Below, in pieces: positions 1 to 8,246 of a stretch of DNA of 21,813 bases. The DNA lies in assembly GCA_016934695.1 (NCBI GenBank), contig JAFGSH010000168.1:1-21813 (forward strand). Reading direction: 5' to 3'. Under the pieces are notes generated by a model. The model saw only the letters and a program-made list of their open reading frames with translations. It made no database searches and was not told the origin of the DNA. The DNA comes from Deltaproteobacteria bacterium. GTDB taxonomy: Bacteria; Desulfobacterota; Syntrophia; Syntrophales; UBA2210. Each line of letters starts with the position of its first letter. The first letter of the stretch is position 1. The position numbers were made by a program, and so were the translations under genes.

Positions 1-1038
1 CTGATGGAATTGATCCTCCTCCAGGCGGATATCATGGAGCTCAAGGCCGACCCGGACCGGTTGGCGCGGGGGGTCGTCATCGAGGCAAAGCTCGACCGGG
101 GAAGGGGGCCGGTCGCCACGGTCATTATCCAGGAGGGGACCCTGAGAGAGGGAGATGCCGTCGTCTCGAGGATGGAGTACGGGCGAGTACGGGCCATGAC
201 CGACGACACGGGCCGCAGGGTCAAGGAGGCGGGGCCTTCCATGCCGGTCGAGGTTGTTGGCTTCTCCGGCGTACCGCAGGCCGGGATGGATTTTGTGTCC
301 GTGGAGGATGAAAAGAAGGCGCGCATCATCAGCGATCACTGGCTGAAGAAGGAACGGGAGCGGGAACTCTCCCGGACGTCGAAGATCACCCTCGAGCAGT
401 TGTATGAACGGATACAGGAGGGGGCCAAAGAGCTGAATGTTATTATCAAGGCCGACGTACAGGGGTCGGTGGAGGCCCTCTCGGACGCCCTTCTGAAACT
501 CAGTACGGACGATGTGAAACTGAAGCTGGTTCACTCCTCCGCGGGTGCGATCACCGAGACGGACGTAATGCTGGCGTCCGCATCCGATGCGATCATCATC
601 GGATTCAAGGTCAGGCCTGATGCGCGGGTCTTGGAGATTGTCGAAAGGGAAGGGGTGAGCGTCAAGCTGTACGATGTTATATACGATGCCATTGCGGATG
701 TAAAGAATGCCATGGAGGGGCTCCTCGAACCGGTGTATGAGGAGGCGGTTCAGGGACGCGCCGAGGTGCTTCAGGTGTTCAAGGTATCGAAGGTCGGCAC
801 GATTGCGGGGAGCCGCGTGACGGACGGCAAGATAACCAGGGCTGCCCGGCTGAGGCTCCTGCGGGACGGAGTGGTGATCCATGAGGGAACCTTCCTGTCG
901 CTCAAGAGATTCAAGGATGATGCAAAGGAGGTTTCCTCCGGTTTTGAATGCGGTATCGGGATAGAAAACTTCAATGATATCAGGGAAGGGGATGTCATAG
1001 AGGCGTATACGAGGGAGGCGGTAGCCAGAAAGCTGTAG
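1..1038 (+). CDS. infB: Translation initiation factor IF-2, C-terminal part (cut by window start)
   Basis: IF-2 is the GTPase that brings initiator fMet-tRNA to the 30S subunit and promotes subunit joining. The frame is open from base 1, so the gene starts upstream and the N-terminal region and nearly all of the G domain are missing. The first residues (LILLQADIMELKADP) match the end of the G domain. Beta-barrel domain II follows (about residues 20-105), then a charged helix. The domain III signature (LNVIIKADVQGSVEAL) begins near residue 145. The C-terminal fMet-tRNA binding domain follows, with the conserved GFECGIGIENFNDIREGDVIE-type block (cysteine present) near the end. It is the first gene of the infB-rbfA-truB-rpsO-pnp run. 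Family assignment is essentially certain. Confidence 0.97.
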   Translation: MMELILLQADIMELKADPDRLARGVVIEAKLDRGRGPVATVIIQEGTLREGDAVVSRMEYGRVRAMTDDTGRRVKEAGPSMPVEVVGFSGVPQAGMDFVSVEDEKKARIISDHWLKKERERELSRTSKITLEQLYERIQEGAKELNVIIKADVQGSVEALSDALLKLSTDDVKLKLVHSSAGAITETDVMLASASDAIIIGFKVRPDARVLEIVEREGVSVKLYDVIYDAIADVKNAMEGLLEPVYEEAVQGRAEVLQVFKVSKVGTIAGSRVTDGKITRAARLRLLRDGVVIHEGTFLSLKRFKDDAKEVSSGFECGIGIENFNDIREGDVIEAYTREAVARKL

Positions 1039-1096
1039 CGGCCCTTTTCCATGATGCGGGCGGGATGGCGCCTGATGTGTCGGGGGTTGTTTCCTG

Positions 1097-1438
1097 ATGG
1101 TGGTCGGTACGGGAATCGTAGATCTCTTTGTCGGGGGCAGCAGATCGTTGAAGGAGAAGAGGGCGGTCCTGCGGAGGATCCTGGGCCGGACAAAGAACGC
1201 ATTCAACGTTTCCATCGCTGAGGTGGGAGCGTACAACAGCTGGAAGAGATGCCGGATCGGGTTCAGCATGGTGGGGAACGAGAAGGGTTTTGTGAATTCG
1301 AAGATGGATAAGATTGTGAATTTTATCGAAGGGCTGCAACTGGCGGATGTGATTGGTGTGAGCAGAGAGATCTCTACCGTTTCGGATGCCTGGGGGAGTG
1401 ACGGGGACGATGGAATCGACGGGCTTCCGCAGAGCTGA
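1097..1438 (+). CDS. DUF503 (YlxP-like) protein
   Basis: This is a 113-residue protein of the DUF503 family, which sits between infB and rbfA in many bacteria. Its biochemical role is not settled; the location suggests ribosome assembly or translation. Visible family features are the N-terminal strand MVVGTGIVDLF, the SRSLKEKRAVLR block (residues 15-26), FNVSIAEVGAYNSW (about 37-50) and a C-terminal helix around VNFIEG. It is somewhat longer than the usual 90-100 residues, because an acidic tail (GSDGDDGIDG) is encoded across the start of rbfA, which it overlaps by 29 bases. A G-rich Shine-Dalgarno (1082-1086) precedes the ATG. Confidence 0.88.
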   Translation: MVVGTGIVDLFVGGSRSLKEKRAVLRRILGRTKNAFNVSIAEVGAYNSWKRCRIGFSMVGNEKGFVNSKMDKIVNFIEGLQLADVIGVSREISTVSDAWGSDGDDGIDGLPQS

Positions 1439-1766
1439 CAGGGTCGCCGATCTCATAAAGGTCGAGATGGCGGATATCCTGTTGCGGCAGATCAACGATC
1501 CGCAGCTGCAGGAGATAACGGTTACCGGTGTCCGGGTGACGGATGACCTCCGCCAGGCGCAGGTCTTTTTCGTCCGGATGGGACAGAATGTATGCAGCGA
1601 CGAAACCCTCAGAGGCCTGCATCGAGCCGCCGGTTTTCTGCGGAGGGAACTGGGAAAACGGCTCCGCCTTCGCCATGTCCCTGAGGTCAGTTTCACCCAT
1701 GACGCGTCGTTTGCCTATGGAGACCGTATTGACCGGCTCTTGGCGGAGATAGAGAAAGATGCTTGA
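1410..1766 (+). CDS. rbfA: Ribosome-binding factor A
   Basis: RbfA is a small KH-fold protein that binds the immature 30S subunit and helps mature the 5' end of 16S rRNA. This copy has 118 residues, normal for the family. The N-terminal helix FRRADRVADLIKVEMADIL and the ITVTGVRVTDDLRQAQVFF strand pair are characteristic, as is the C-terminal HVPEVSFTHDASFAYGDRI segment. I chose the ATG at 1410 over an upstream in-frame ATG at 1386: homology starts there and a gggggag Shine-Dalgarno precedes it. It overlaps DUF503 by 29 bases and the next gene by 8, so the genes are probably translationally coupled. Confidence 0.95.
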   Translation: MESTGFRRADRVADLIKVEMADILLRQINDPQLQEITVTGVRVTDDLRQAQVFFVRMGQNVCSDETLRGLHRAAGFLRRELGKRLRLRHVPEVSFTHDASFAYGDRIDRLLAEIEKDA

Positions 1767-2712
1767 CGAGATTGCCGGCGTCATACATTCCTGCGCCACC
1801 TTTCTGATCACCTCCCACGTGAGGCCGGATGGTGACGCCCTGGGATCGGAGCTGGCCCTGTACCATGTCCTGCGCGGCATGGGGAAGGATGCCGTCGTGT
1901 ACAATCAAGACGTAACGCCGACCGTGTACGCCTTTCTCCCCGGCGCGGAGGAGATCGTCCATTCCCTGGAATCCGTCGAGAGGTTTGATGCGGTATTTGT
2001 CCTGGACTGCAGTGATATCTCCCGGGTTGGAGACGAACAGGACAAGATACGCTCCATACCGAATGTCATCAATATCGACCACCATCTCTCCGTCGGGACC
2101 TTCGCGAAGATATTGCTGACCGACTCCGAGGCGAGTTCCACGGGGGAGATGATCCATCGTCTCCTGACGCATATGGGGATTGGTATTACGCGAGATGTTG
2201 CGACGAATCTATACACGGCCGTCCTCACGGACACCGGCAGTTTTCAGTACTCCAACACGGGGAGTGCCACCTTCCGGGTGGCGGCCGATCTGGTTGAGAA
2301 GGGCGCCGATTGCCGCTATATCGCGAAAAATATCTTCGAGGCCAAACCCGCTGTGCAGATTCGACTGCTGGGAAAAGTTCTCGATACTCTGCAATTGTAT
2401 GAGGCGGGAAAGGTAGGGGTCATCTTGGTCACGCAGGAGATGCTCCGCAGGGAGGGGGCGCTCCCGGAACATACGGAGGGCCTCGTCGACATGGTCCGTT
2501 CGATACGGGATGTCGAGGTTGCCGTCTACTGTTACGAGGTTTCCGAGGGCCGGTTTAAGGTAAGCCTGCGATCCAAGGGAGACGTCGATGTGGAAAAGAT
2601 CGCAGGCACGCTGGGAGGGGGAGGGCATAAAAACGCCTCCGCCTGCAGGGTTGAAGGGGATTTTGAAACCGTCAGGGGGAGGGTGCTCGATGCGATAGCG
2701 GCGTCGATGTGA
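1759..2712 (+). CDS. nrnA: DHH/DHHA1 phosphoesterase, NrnA type (nanoRNase / pAp phosphatase)
   Basis: This 317-residue protein has the full set of DHH phosphoesterase motifs: HVRPDGDALGS (20-30), the DCS motif (83-85), the DHH triad (107-109), DTGSF (158-162) and the DHHA1 substrate-binding motif GGGGHKNAS (286-294). NrnA-type members use Mn2+ to hydrolyse oligoribonucleotides of a few bases, and many also remove the 3' phosphate of pAp, a by-product of sulfur assimilation and ACP modification. Placement between rbfA and truB is the classic site for this family. The stop overlaps the proposed GTG start of truB. The exact substrate preference (nanoRNA versus pAp) cannot be read from sequence. 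Confidence 0.93.
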   Translation: MLDEIAGVIHSCATFLITSHVRPDGDALGSELALYHVLRGMGKDAVVYNQDVTPTVYAFLPGAEEIVHSLESVERFDAVFVLDCSDISRVGDEQDKIRSIPNVINIDHHLSVGTFAKILLTDSEASSTGEMIHRLLTHMGIGITRDVATNLYTAVLTDTGSFQYSNTGSATFRVAADLVEKGADCRYIAKNIFEAKPAVQIRLLGKVLDTLQLYEAGKVGVILVTQEMLRREGALPEHTEGLVDMVRSIRDVEVAVYCYEVSEGRFKVSLRSKGDVDVEKIAGTLGGGGHKNASACRVEGDFETVRGRVLDAIAASM

Positions 2713-3671
2713 CCCCCATCTCCCGGTGTACAGTCTTTGATATGGATGGAGTCTTGATCATTGATAAACCACCCGGCAGGACGTCCCATGATGTCGTCCG
2801 CGACGTTAAAAAGCTGCTCGGGGCGAAAAAAGTCGGACATGCGGGGACGCTCGACCCGTTGGCAACCGGGGTCCTTGCCGTCTGCATCAATGAGGCGACG
2901 AAACTTACACGGTTCTTTTTGCATGATGACAAGGAATACCGGGCCACGATGCTCCTGGGAGTCAGAACGGACACCCTCGACAGGGAGGGTACGGTGCTGT
3001 CCCGTTGTGAGCCCCGTCTGCGTGAAGAGGAGATAGAGAAAACAGTGGAGGGTTTCGTCGGCCCGATCGAACAGAGGGTCCCGACATATTCCGCCGTCAA
3101 GTTCAAAGGGAAACCTCTCTATAAGTGGGCACGCCGAGGGATTGACATTGAGCCCCCCCTGAGAAAGGTGACGGTGCACCGCATCAATGTGGAAGAGGTC
3201 AAGGTGCCGTATGTGACTTTTACCGTTTCCTGTTCGAAGGGGACCTATATCCGGTCACTGTGTGCCGATATCGGTGAAGAACTGGGGTGCGGGGCCTGTC
3301 TCTTCGATCTCAGGAGGACACGAAGCGGCGGATTCAGTCAGAAAGACGCCATATCACTTGAGGGACTTGCTGCCGTGGAACTAATCGAAACTGTTGAGAA
3401 GAATATCATCCCTCTGGCGGAGACGCTCCCCGAGATGGGTGCGGTTGTTGTTGATCAGGGTACCGCGGACAGGATACGAAAAGGATATCAGCCCGATTGC
3501 GGCATCTTGCAGGGTAAAAACAGCCCTTTGCCGGAGAGAGGAGATCTGATAAAATTCGTCACGAAAGATGGCGGCATTGTCGCCGTTGCGAAGATGCTGT
3601 TCTCTCCCGGGGAGCTTCCTCTGATGAGTGATGAACGGCAGGCGGTCAGGATTTTAAGGGTTCTTAACTGA
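2709..3671 (+). CDS. truB: tRNA pseudouridine(55) synthase
   Basis: TruB makes pseudouridine 55 in the T-loop of tRNAs. The catalytic aspartate lies in [14 protein letters not shown] (Asp49 counted from the GTG). Other family blocks are the N-terminal [33 protein letters not shown] and [16 protein letters not shown]. Two starts are possible: a GTG at 2709 that overlaps the nrnA stop by 4 bases, giving 320 residues, or an ATG at 2742, where TruB proteins usually begin ([10 protein letters not shown]), giving 309. Neither has a clear Shine-Dalgarno. The 4-base overlap favours coupling from 2709, family length favours 2742. The C-terminal segment is a PUA-like domain. Confidence 0.95.
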   Translation: MTPISRCTVFDMDGVLIIDKPPGRTSHDVVRDVKKLLGAKKVGHAGTLDPLATGVLAVCINEATKLTRFFLHDDKEYRATMLLGVRTDTLDREGTVLSRCEPRLREEEIEKTVEGFVGPIEQRVPTYSAVKFKGKPLYKWARRGIDIEPPLRKVTVHRINVEEVKVPYVTFTVSCSKGTYIRSLCADIGEELGCGACLFDLRRTRSGGFSQKDAISLEGLAAVELIETVEKNIIPLAETLPEMGAVVVDQGTADRIRKGYQPDCGILQGKNSPLPERGDLIKFVTKDGGIVAVAKMLFSPGELPLMSDERQAVRILRVLN

Positions 3672-3683
3672 AACAACAAACGA

Positions 3684-3689
3684 TATAAT
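3684..3689 (+). promoter_or_regulatory. Possible internal promoter ahead of rpsO (-10 TATAAT)
   Basis: The 40-base gap between truB and rpsO is a sudden AT-rich patch. It contains a perfect TATAAT at 3684-3689. A weak -35 (TTCTTA, 3661-3666, three of six matches) lies 17 bases upstream, inside the end of truB. Transcription from it would start close to 3696, so the leader would be only about 16 bases and would begin with the Shine-Dalgarno itself. A separate promoter for rpsO-pnp is common in bacteria; this one is proposed from sequence only. Confidence 0.35.
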
Positions 3690-3711
3690 AAATAAGGGAG
3701 GAAAGGCAGCT

Positions 3712-3978
3712 GTGTTAGATGAACAAAGGAAGAAAGAGATAATCGCCGATTTTCAGACTCATGAGGGGGATACCGGATCTCCGGAGGTTCAGATCGCGCT
3801 TCTGAGCGGGAGGATCGAGTACCTGACGGAGCACTTCAAGACCCACAAGAAGGATCATCATTCCCGGAGGGGATTGTTGAAACTGGTGGGACAGAGGAGG
3901 AACATGCTCGATTACCTCAAGAAGAAGGATATAGAACGATACCGGGAGCTTATCAAGCGTCTCGGACTGAGAAGATAA
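3712..3978 (+). CDS. rpsO: 30S ribosomal protein S15 (uS15)
   Basis: S15 binds the central domain of 16S rRNA early in 30S assembly and forms an intersubunit bridge. The 88-residue length is typical. The conserved [19 protein letters not shown] and [23 protein letters not shown] blocks carry the residues that contact helices 20-22 of 16S rRNA. The start is GTG at 3712, 6-10 bases downstream of a strong gggaggaaagg Shine-Dalgarno; no ATG gives a complete N-terminus. It is followed after 26 bases by pnp, the usual pairing. Confidence 0.98.
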   Translation: MLDEQRKKEIIADFQTHEGDTGSPEVQIALLSGRIEYLTEHFKTHKKDHHSRRGLLKLVGQRRNMLDYLKKKDIERYRELIKRLGLRR

Positions 3979-4004
3979 AAAAATAGAAGGAGTACCCATA
4001 TCAT

Positions 4005-6113
4005 ATGAGAGAAGTATTTGAAACGACTCTTGCGGGAAGAGATGTGTCCATCAAGACGAATTATCTCGCCGGGCAGGCGGACGGTTCCGCCCTGGTTGCC
4101 TATGGCGATACCCTCGTCTTGGTGACCGCCGTCTCCCTGAAGAGTGCGCGCGAGGGGGGAGATTTTCTGCCCCTGACAGTGGACTATCAGGAGAAAACCT
4201 TTGCGGCGGGGAAGATCCCCGGCGGATTTTTCAAGAGGGAGGGGCGTCTTAACGAGAAGGAGATCCTGACCTCGAGGATTATCGACCGGTCCATACGCCC
4301 CCTTTTCCCCGATGGATATTGTTATGAAACCCAGATAGTCGCCACGGTCCTTTCCGTGGATGATGAACATGATTCCGACGTCGCGGCTATGCTCGGAACC
4401 TCCGTGGCCCTTTGCATGTCGGACATCCCGTTCAAGGGTCCCATCGCGGGGGTGCGTGTGGGAAGGGTGGAAGGCGCGCTGGTGTGCAACCCCTCGGACG
4501 AACAGATGGAGAAGAGCGACATGGATCTGTTCCTTGTCGGGAGGAAGGTCCCTTCCGACGGTGGGGAGGGGGGCTTCGGTGTCAATCTCGTCATGCTGGA
4601 AGGGGGGGCCTCCGAGATCCCTGAGGACGAGATCCTTGCCGCCATTGCCTTCGGACTGGAATCAATGAAACCGGCGATCGAACTCCAGGATAATATCTGC
4701 CGGACTGTGGGCAAGGCCAAGAGAGAGTTCGAACCGCCCGAGATCAGCGATGACCTCCGGAAGAGGGTCAGAAACATCGTCTATACCGCGCTCCAAGAGG
4801 CCTATCGCGAGGAGAAGAAGCTGGAGCGGTATGCCAAGAGGGCAGAGGTCAAGAAAAAGATGGTGGAGGAGCTGAGCAGCGGCGAGGCAGGTCTTGACCC
4901 CCGGGCGGGGACTGTTTTTGAAGAACTCGAGCGGGAGATCATCCGGAATATGATACTGGCGGATAAGAGGAGGATAGACGGCAGGTCCACCACGGATATC
5001 AGGCCGATTACGTGCGAAGTCGGTATCCTTCCGAGAGCGCACGGGTCCGGGCTGTTCACCAGGGGAGAGACGCAGGCACTGGTCGCCCTCACGCTGGGAA
5101 CCTCTTCGGACGAACAGCGGCTGGACTTCATAGACGGGGAAGAGATGCGGACCTTTATGCTCCACTATAACTTTCCTCCTTATTCCGTGGCGGAAGCCAG
5201 ACCCCTGCGGGGTCCCGGAAGGAGAGAGATCGGGCATGGTGCTCTTGCACGGAGGGCGTTACTTCCCCTCCTCCCCCCCCATGAGGAGTTTCCCTATACG
5301 ATCAGGCTCGTTTCCGAGATATTGTCCTCAAACGGCTCGTCCTCCATGGCAACCGTATGCGGCGGGTCTCTCTCACTCATGGATGCCGGTGTCCCGGTCA
5401 GAGATACCGTTGCGGGGATCGCCATGGGACTCCTCAAGGAGGGAGACGACGTGGTGATTCTCTCCGACATCCTCGGGGATGAGGACCATGCCGGGGATAT
5501 GGACTTCAAGGTATGCGGCACGAAGAAAGGGATCACCGCCCTCCAGATGGATATCAAGGTCGACCGGCTGGCCCAGGGGATACTGAAGGACGCCCTGTAT
5601 CAGGCACGGGAGGGGAGGGTTTTCATTATCGATAAACTGCGTGAAACCATTGATGCCCCTCGGGGAGATCTTTCCCGGTACGCTCCGCGGATTACCACTC
5701 TCATGGTCAAGCAGGAGAAGATACGGGACGTTATCGGAACTGGAGGAAAGAATATCCGACACATTATCAGCGAGACGGGGGTGTCGATCGATGTGGAAGA
5801 TGACGGCACGGTGACCATCGCCTCCTGCGACGGCGAGTCGGCGGCACGGGCGATCGCCATGGTCAAGGCGCTGACCGAAGAACCGGAAATCGGAAGGATC
5901 TACGAGGGTACGGTGAAAAAGATCCTCGACTTCGGAGCCTTTGTGGAGATACTCCCCGGCACGGACGGACTGGTGCATATATCCCAGCTGGACAACAGAA
6001 GGGTGGAGAAGGTGACCGATGTGCTCAGTGAGGGTGATACCGTCCGCGTCAAGGTCATCGATATCGACAGAGGTGGGAAGATACGATTGAGCAGGAAGGA
6101 TGCCCTTGAATAA
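4005..6113 (+). CDS. pnp: Polyribonucleotide nucleotidyltransferase (PNPase)
   Basis: PNPase is a trimeric phosphorolytic 3'-5' exoribonuclease and a core RNA-decay enzyme. The 702-residue protein has every expected domain: a first RNase PH core (about 10-145, with the [21 protein letters not shown] block), a helical linker, a second RNase PH core (about 315-545, with [20 protein letters not shown] and the GDMDFKV catalytic segment near residue 500), a KH domain with a GTGG loop ([10 protein letters not shown], near 575) and a C-terminal S1 domain (from about 631, [18 protein letters not shown]). An aaggag Shine-Dalgarno precedes the ATG. The end overlaps dut by 14 bases. No truncation is seen. 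Confidence 0.98.
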   Translation: MREVFETTLAGRDVSIKTNYLAGQADGSALVAYGDTLVLVTAVSLKSAREGGDFLPLTVDYQEKTFAAGKIPGGFFKREGRLNEKEILTSRIIDRSIRPLFPDGYCYETQIVATVLSVDDEHDSDVAAMLGTSVALCMSDIPFKGPIAGVRVGRVEGALVCNPSDEQMEKSDMDLFLVGRKVPSDGGEGGFGVNLVMLEGGASEIPEDEILAAIAFGLESMKPAIELQDNICRTVGKAKREFEPPEISDDLRKRVRNIVYTALQEAYREEKKLERYAKRAEVKKKMVEELSSGEAGLDPRAGTVFEELEREIIRNMILADKRRIDGRSTTDIRPITCEVGILPRAHGSGLFTRGETQALVALTLGTSSDEQRLDFIDGEEMRTFMLHYNFPPYSVAEARPLRGPGRREIGHGALARRALLPLLPPHEEFPYTIRLVSEILSSNGSSSMATVCGGSLSLMDAGVPVRDTVAGIAMGLLKEGDDVVILSDILGDEDHAGDMDFKVCGTKKGITALQMDIKVDRLAQGILKDALYQAREGRVFIIDKLRETIDAPRGDLSRYAPRITTLMVKQEKIRDVIGTGGKNIRHIISETGVSIDVEDDGTVTIASCDGESAARAIAMVKALTEEPEIGRIYEGTVKKILDFGAFVEILPGTDGLVHISQLDNRRVEKVTDVLSEGDTVRVKVIDIDRGGKIRLSRKDALE

Positions 6114-6555
6114 CGAAGTGGTGGTTTCCGTCAAGAGATTGCTCGGGGAGGAACTCCCCCTTCCCTGTTACATGACGGGAGCCTCCGCTGGAATGGATAT
6201 CTGCGCGGCGGTGGAGGGAGAGATAACCCTGCTCCCCGGTGAGAGGGGATTGATACCGACAGGGATTGCCATCGCGCTCCCCTCCGGCTACGAGGCCCAG
6301 ATACGGCCGCGGAGCGGTCTGGCCGTTGAGGCCGGGGTCACCATACTGAACGCCCCCGGAACCATCGATGCCGATTACCGGGGGGAGGTGAAGATCCTGA
6401 TCATCAACCACGGCGCACAGCCCTTTGTCATCAAGAGGGGGGATCGCATCGCCCAGATGGTCATCCACCGGGTGTACCGGGTCTCATGGGAGGAGATCAG
6501 CGACGACCTTGAAATGACGGCGAGGGGCACGGGAGGTTTCGGGCACACGGGTTGA
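6100..6555 (+). CDS. dut: dUTP diphosphatase (dUTPase)
   Basis: The trimeric dUTPase hydrolyses dUTP to dUMP and pyrophosphate, keeping uracil out of DNA and supplying dTMP synthesis. All five motifs are present in 151 residues: [32 protein letters not shown], containing the catalytic aspartate and the uracil-stacking tyrosine; [23 protein letters not shown]. Motif V has histidine where the usual sequence has serine (GGFGSTG), a mild variation in the phosphate-binding P-loop-like tail. The ATG at 6100 lies inside the end of pnp in another frame, so the two are probably coupled. It is the last gene before the terminator at 6598. Confidence 0.96.
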   Translation: MPLNNEVVVSVKRLLGEELPLPCYMTGASAGMDICAAVEGEITLLPGERGLIPTGIAIALPSGYEAQIRPRSGLAVEAGVTILNAPGTIDADYRGEVKILIINHGAQPFVIKRGDRIAQMVIHRVYRVSWEEISDDLEMTARGTGGFGHTG

Positions 6556-6597
6556 TCGGGGGGGGGATCCCACAGCAGCGTTGATGAACACATACAG

Positions 6598-6640
6598 ATC
6601 CCTGCCCGGTGCCACGGCAGGGATTTTTTATTGTTTTATT
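6598..6640 (+). terminator. Intrinsic terminator of the infB-dut operon
   Basis: A perfect 9-base-pair stem (ATCCCTGCC at 6598-6606 with GGCAGGGAT at 6616-6624) with a 9-base loop is followed directly by TTTTTATTGTTTTATT. This is a textbook Rho-independent terminator 43 bases after the dut stop codon. Confidence 0.9.
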
Positions 6641-6696
6641 AGCCTATTTGGTGTATTTCCACAGTGCAGATACGGGATGCGGGAGATGCTGGTCGG

Positions 6697-7872
6697 ATGA
6701 AACAGTACACGGTCAACAAGACCTACCACGAGATCAACGAGAAGATCAGAGAGGGCAAGGCCGTCGTCGTCACCGCCGAGGAGATCATCGGGATCGTCGA
6801 GGAGAAAGGGGAGGTCGCGGCGGCCAGAGAGGTGGACGTCGTCACGACCGGGACCTTCGCCCCCATGTGCTCCTCGGGAGCCTTCCTCAATTTCGGACAT
6901 ACCTCCCCCAAGATCCGGGCATCGAAGGTATGGCTCAACGGGGTTCCCGCTTACGGCGGTATCGCCGCAGTGGACTGTTACATCGGGGCCACCGAGGTGG
7001 CCGAGGGAGATCCCCTCAACAGCATCCACCCGGGCGAGTTCAACTACGGCGGAGGGCATGTCCTGGAAGACCTCGTTGCGGGGAAGGCCGTCCGGCTGCG
7101 CCTCGAATCCTACGGGACGGATTGCTATCCCGCGCGCCGGTATGAGAAGAGCATCACCATACACGACCTCAGGGACGCCGTCCTCTTCAACCCGCGGAAC
7201 GCCTATCAGAATTACAGCTGTGCGGTGAATATGTCCGACCGGACGATCTATACCTATATGGGCGTGCTCAGGCCCGACATGGCGAACGCAACGTACTCCA
7301 CATCGGGGCAGCTCAGCCCCTTGCTGAATGACCCCTACTTCAAGACCATCGGGATCGGCACGCGGATATTCCTCTGCGGAGCCCAGGGGTTTGTAGCCTG
7401 GCCCGGAACCCAGCACAATCCGAATGTGCTGAGGGGAAAGAACGGTGTTCCCAAGGAGGGGGCGGGGACGCTGGCGGTCATAGGCAACCTGAAAGAGATG
7501 GAGCCCCGGTGGCTGGTCGGGGCGAGCATGCTCGGCTACGGGGTATCCCTCTATGTCGGGATAGGCGTGCCCATACCGATACTCAATGAGGAAATGGCCC
7601 GATACACGGCCGTAAAGGATGACGATATCTTTGCGCAGGTCTACGACTATGGTGTTGACTACCCGAACGGTAAGGCGCAGAGCATAGGAGAAGTGAGCTA
7701 TAAAGAGCTGAGAAGCGGCAAGATGAAACTTGACGGCAAGGTCATCCTTACTGCTCCGCTGTCCAGTTACTACAAGGCCCGGGAAATCGCCACTATCCTG
7801 AAAGGCTGGATCGAAAGGGGAGAGTTTCTCCTCGGGGAGCCTCAGCAGCTTCTCCCCTCTGACGGCGCCTGA
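6697..7872 (+). CDS. DUF39 homocysteine biosynthesis protein
   Basis: This 391-residue protein belongs to the DUF39 (HcyBio) family. Members in methanogens and sulfate-reducing bacteria are needed for direct sulfide-dependent formation of homocysteine from an aspartate-semialdehyde-derived acceptor, in place of the MetX/Y/B/C routes. The family core is visible throughout: VTTGTFAPMCSSGAFLNFGH (about 51-70), VDCYIGATEVAEGD, HPGEFNYGGGHVLEDL, SYGTDCYPARR and FLCGAQGFVAWPGTQHNP. Several conserved cysteines lie in these blocks. The C-terminal CBS pair found in the methanogen protein is absent, and the ferredoxin-like partner is not next door. I chose ATG 6697 over GTG 6664 because homology begins at MKQYTVNKTYHEINEKI. 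The gene stands alone between two terminators. Confidence 0.88.
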   Translation: MKQYTVNKTYHEINEKIREGKAVVVTAEEIIGIVEEKGEVAAAREVDVVTTGTFAPMCSSGAFLNFGHTSPKIRASKVWLNGVPAYGGIAAVDCYIGATEVAEGDPLNSIHPGEFNYGGGHVLEDLVAGKAVRLRLESYGTDCYPARRYEKSITIHDLRDAVLFNPRNAYQNYSCAVNMSDRTIYTYMGVLRPDMANATYSTSGQLSPLLNDPYFKTIGIGTRIFLCGAQGFVAWPGTQHNPNVLRGKNGVPKEGAGTLAVIGNLKEMEPRWLVGASMLGYGVSLYVGIGVPIPILNEEMARYTAVKDDDIFAQVYDYGVDYPNGKAQSIGEVSYKELRSGKMKLDGKVILTAPLSSYYKAREIATILKGWIERGEFLLGEPQQLLPSDGA

Positions 7873-7887
7873 TTCACTCCTGCGTTT

Positions 7888-7913
7888 TTGCCGACCGCGC
7901 AGATGGCCGGCAA
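7888..7913 (+). other. Hairpin after the DUF39 gene
   Basis: TTGCCGACC (7888-7896) pairs with GGCCGGCAA (7905-7913), with one A/C mismatch and an 8-base loop. It is preceded by five Ts and followed a few bases later by an A-run, so the stem could extend. It lacks a U-tract on the plus strand and is not a terminator by itself. It may stabilise the mRNA 3' end. Confidence 0.45.
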
Positions 7914-7936
7914 TCGCATAAAAAAACGGTCACAAC

Positions 7937-7956
7937 CGGTGAAAAACACCGTTTTT
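7937..7956 (+). terminator. Intrinsic terminator after the DUF39 gene, within overlapping hairpins
   Basis: CGGTG (7937-7941), a loop of five As and CACCG (7947-7951) are followed by TTTTT (7952-7956), a short Rho-independent terminator. The same bases can form two other, mutually exclusive stems: an 11-base-pair perfect hairpin (7936-7946 with 7952-7962), and AAAAACGGT (7922-7930) with ACCGTTTTT (7948-7956). Confidence 0.6.
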
Positions 7957-8043
7957 CACCGGGGAAGAAGGGCGGAATGAGCAGAGGCTCCATCTCACAG
8001 CTTCCGTTCTGGATCACGATGGCCGAAATACCGCTTCGGACAG

Positions 8044-8085
8044 GGGGTATCACTCCGGGACAAAGGAGGGATAAACCCCTTTTTT
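8044..8085 (+). terminator. Strong intrinsic terminator with no gene in front
   Basis: GGGGT-ATC-x-CTCC (8044-8056) pairs with GGAG-x-GAT-aa-ACCCC (8065-8079), with one mismatch and a two-base bulge, and is followed by TTTTTT (8080-8085). It is the second terminator-like structure within 130 bases of the DUF39 stop. Either it backs up the first, ends a short RNA that starts after 7962, or acts as an attenuator for the downstream operon. Confidence 0.7.
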
Positions 8086-8182
8086 ATGAGGGAGTTGCGG
8101 AATACACGGCAGACATATTCCCCGGTGCCGGAGGGGATCGGGGCCTGCCGGGATGCCTGCATTGACGAGATACAACCCAGGG

Positions 8183-8198
8183 TGGCATACTTGTTGCT
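8183..8198 (+). promoter_or_regulatory. Sigma-54-type (-24/-12) promoter ahead of the ftsB-like/pil operon
   Basis: TGGCATACTTGTTGCT matches the RpoN consensus TGGCACG-N4-TTGCW at all but two positions (C to T and G to A after TGGCA). The invariant GG (8184-8185) and GC (8196-8197) are exactly 10 bases apart. The predicted start is near 8209, giving a leader of about 38 bases to the ATG at 8247. A weaker sigma-70-like pair (TTGACG at 8162-8167, CATACT at 8186-8191, 18-base spacer) overlaps it. Sequence alone cannot say which is used. Confidence 0.5.
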
Positions 8199-8246
8199 CT
8201 CTTTAGAAGAGAGGAGGTGCGACCCTCTGCAGGGGGAAGGTGATGT

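Larger units (their letters stand above)
7873..8246. other. Non-coding gap of 374 bases with several hairpins
   Basis: No convincing gene lies here. In order it holds a hairpin (7888-7913), an overlapping hairpin/terminator cluster (7921-7962), about 80 bases of unassigned sequence, a second strong terminator (8044-8085), about 95 bases of unassigned sequence, a sigma-54-like promoter (8183-8198) and a short hairpin, CTCTCTT/AAGAGAG (8197-8213), just before the Shine-Dalgarno of the ftsB-like gene. I checked by eye for c-di-GMP (GEMM), preQ1 and fluoride riboswitch cores and for SRP RNA, and recognised none. Confidence 0.6.

Noticed and set aside
5373..6134. 253-codon minus-strand open frame
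   Set aside because: Antisense shadow of pnp, with no start signal or recognisable domain.
7977..8165. 62-codon plus-strand open frame in the gap before the ftsB-like gene
   Set aside because: It reads through the strong terminator stem at 8044-8085, has only a weak Shine-Dalgarno, and its sequence shows no domain or signal. It is kept only as part of the non-coding gap.
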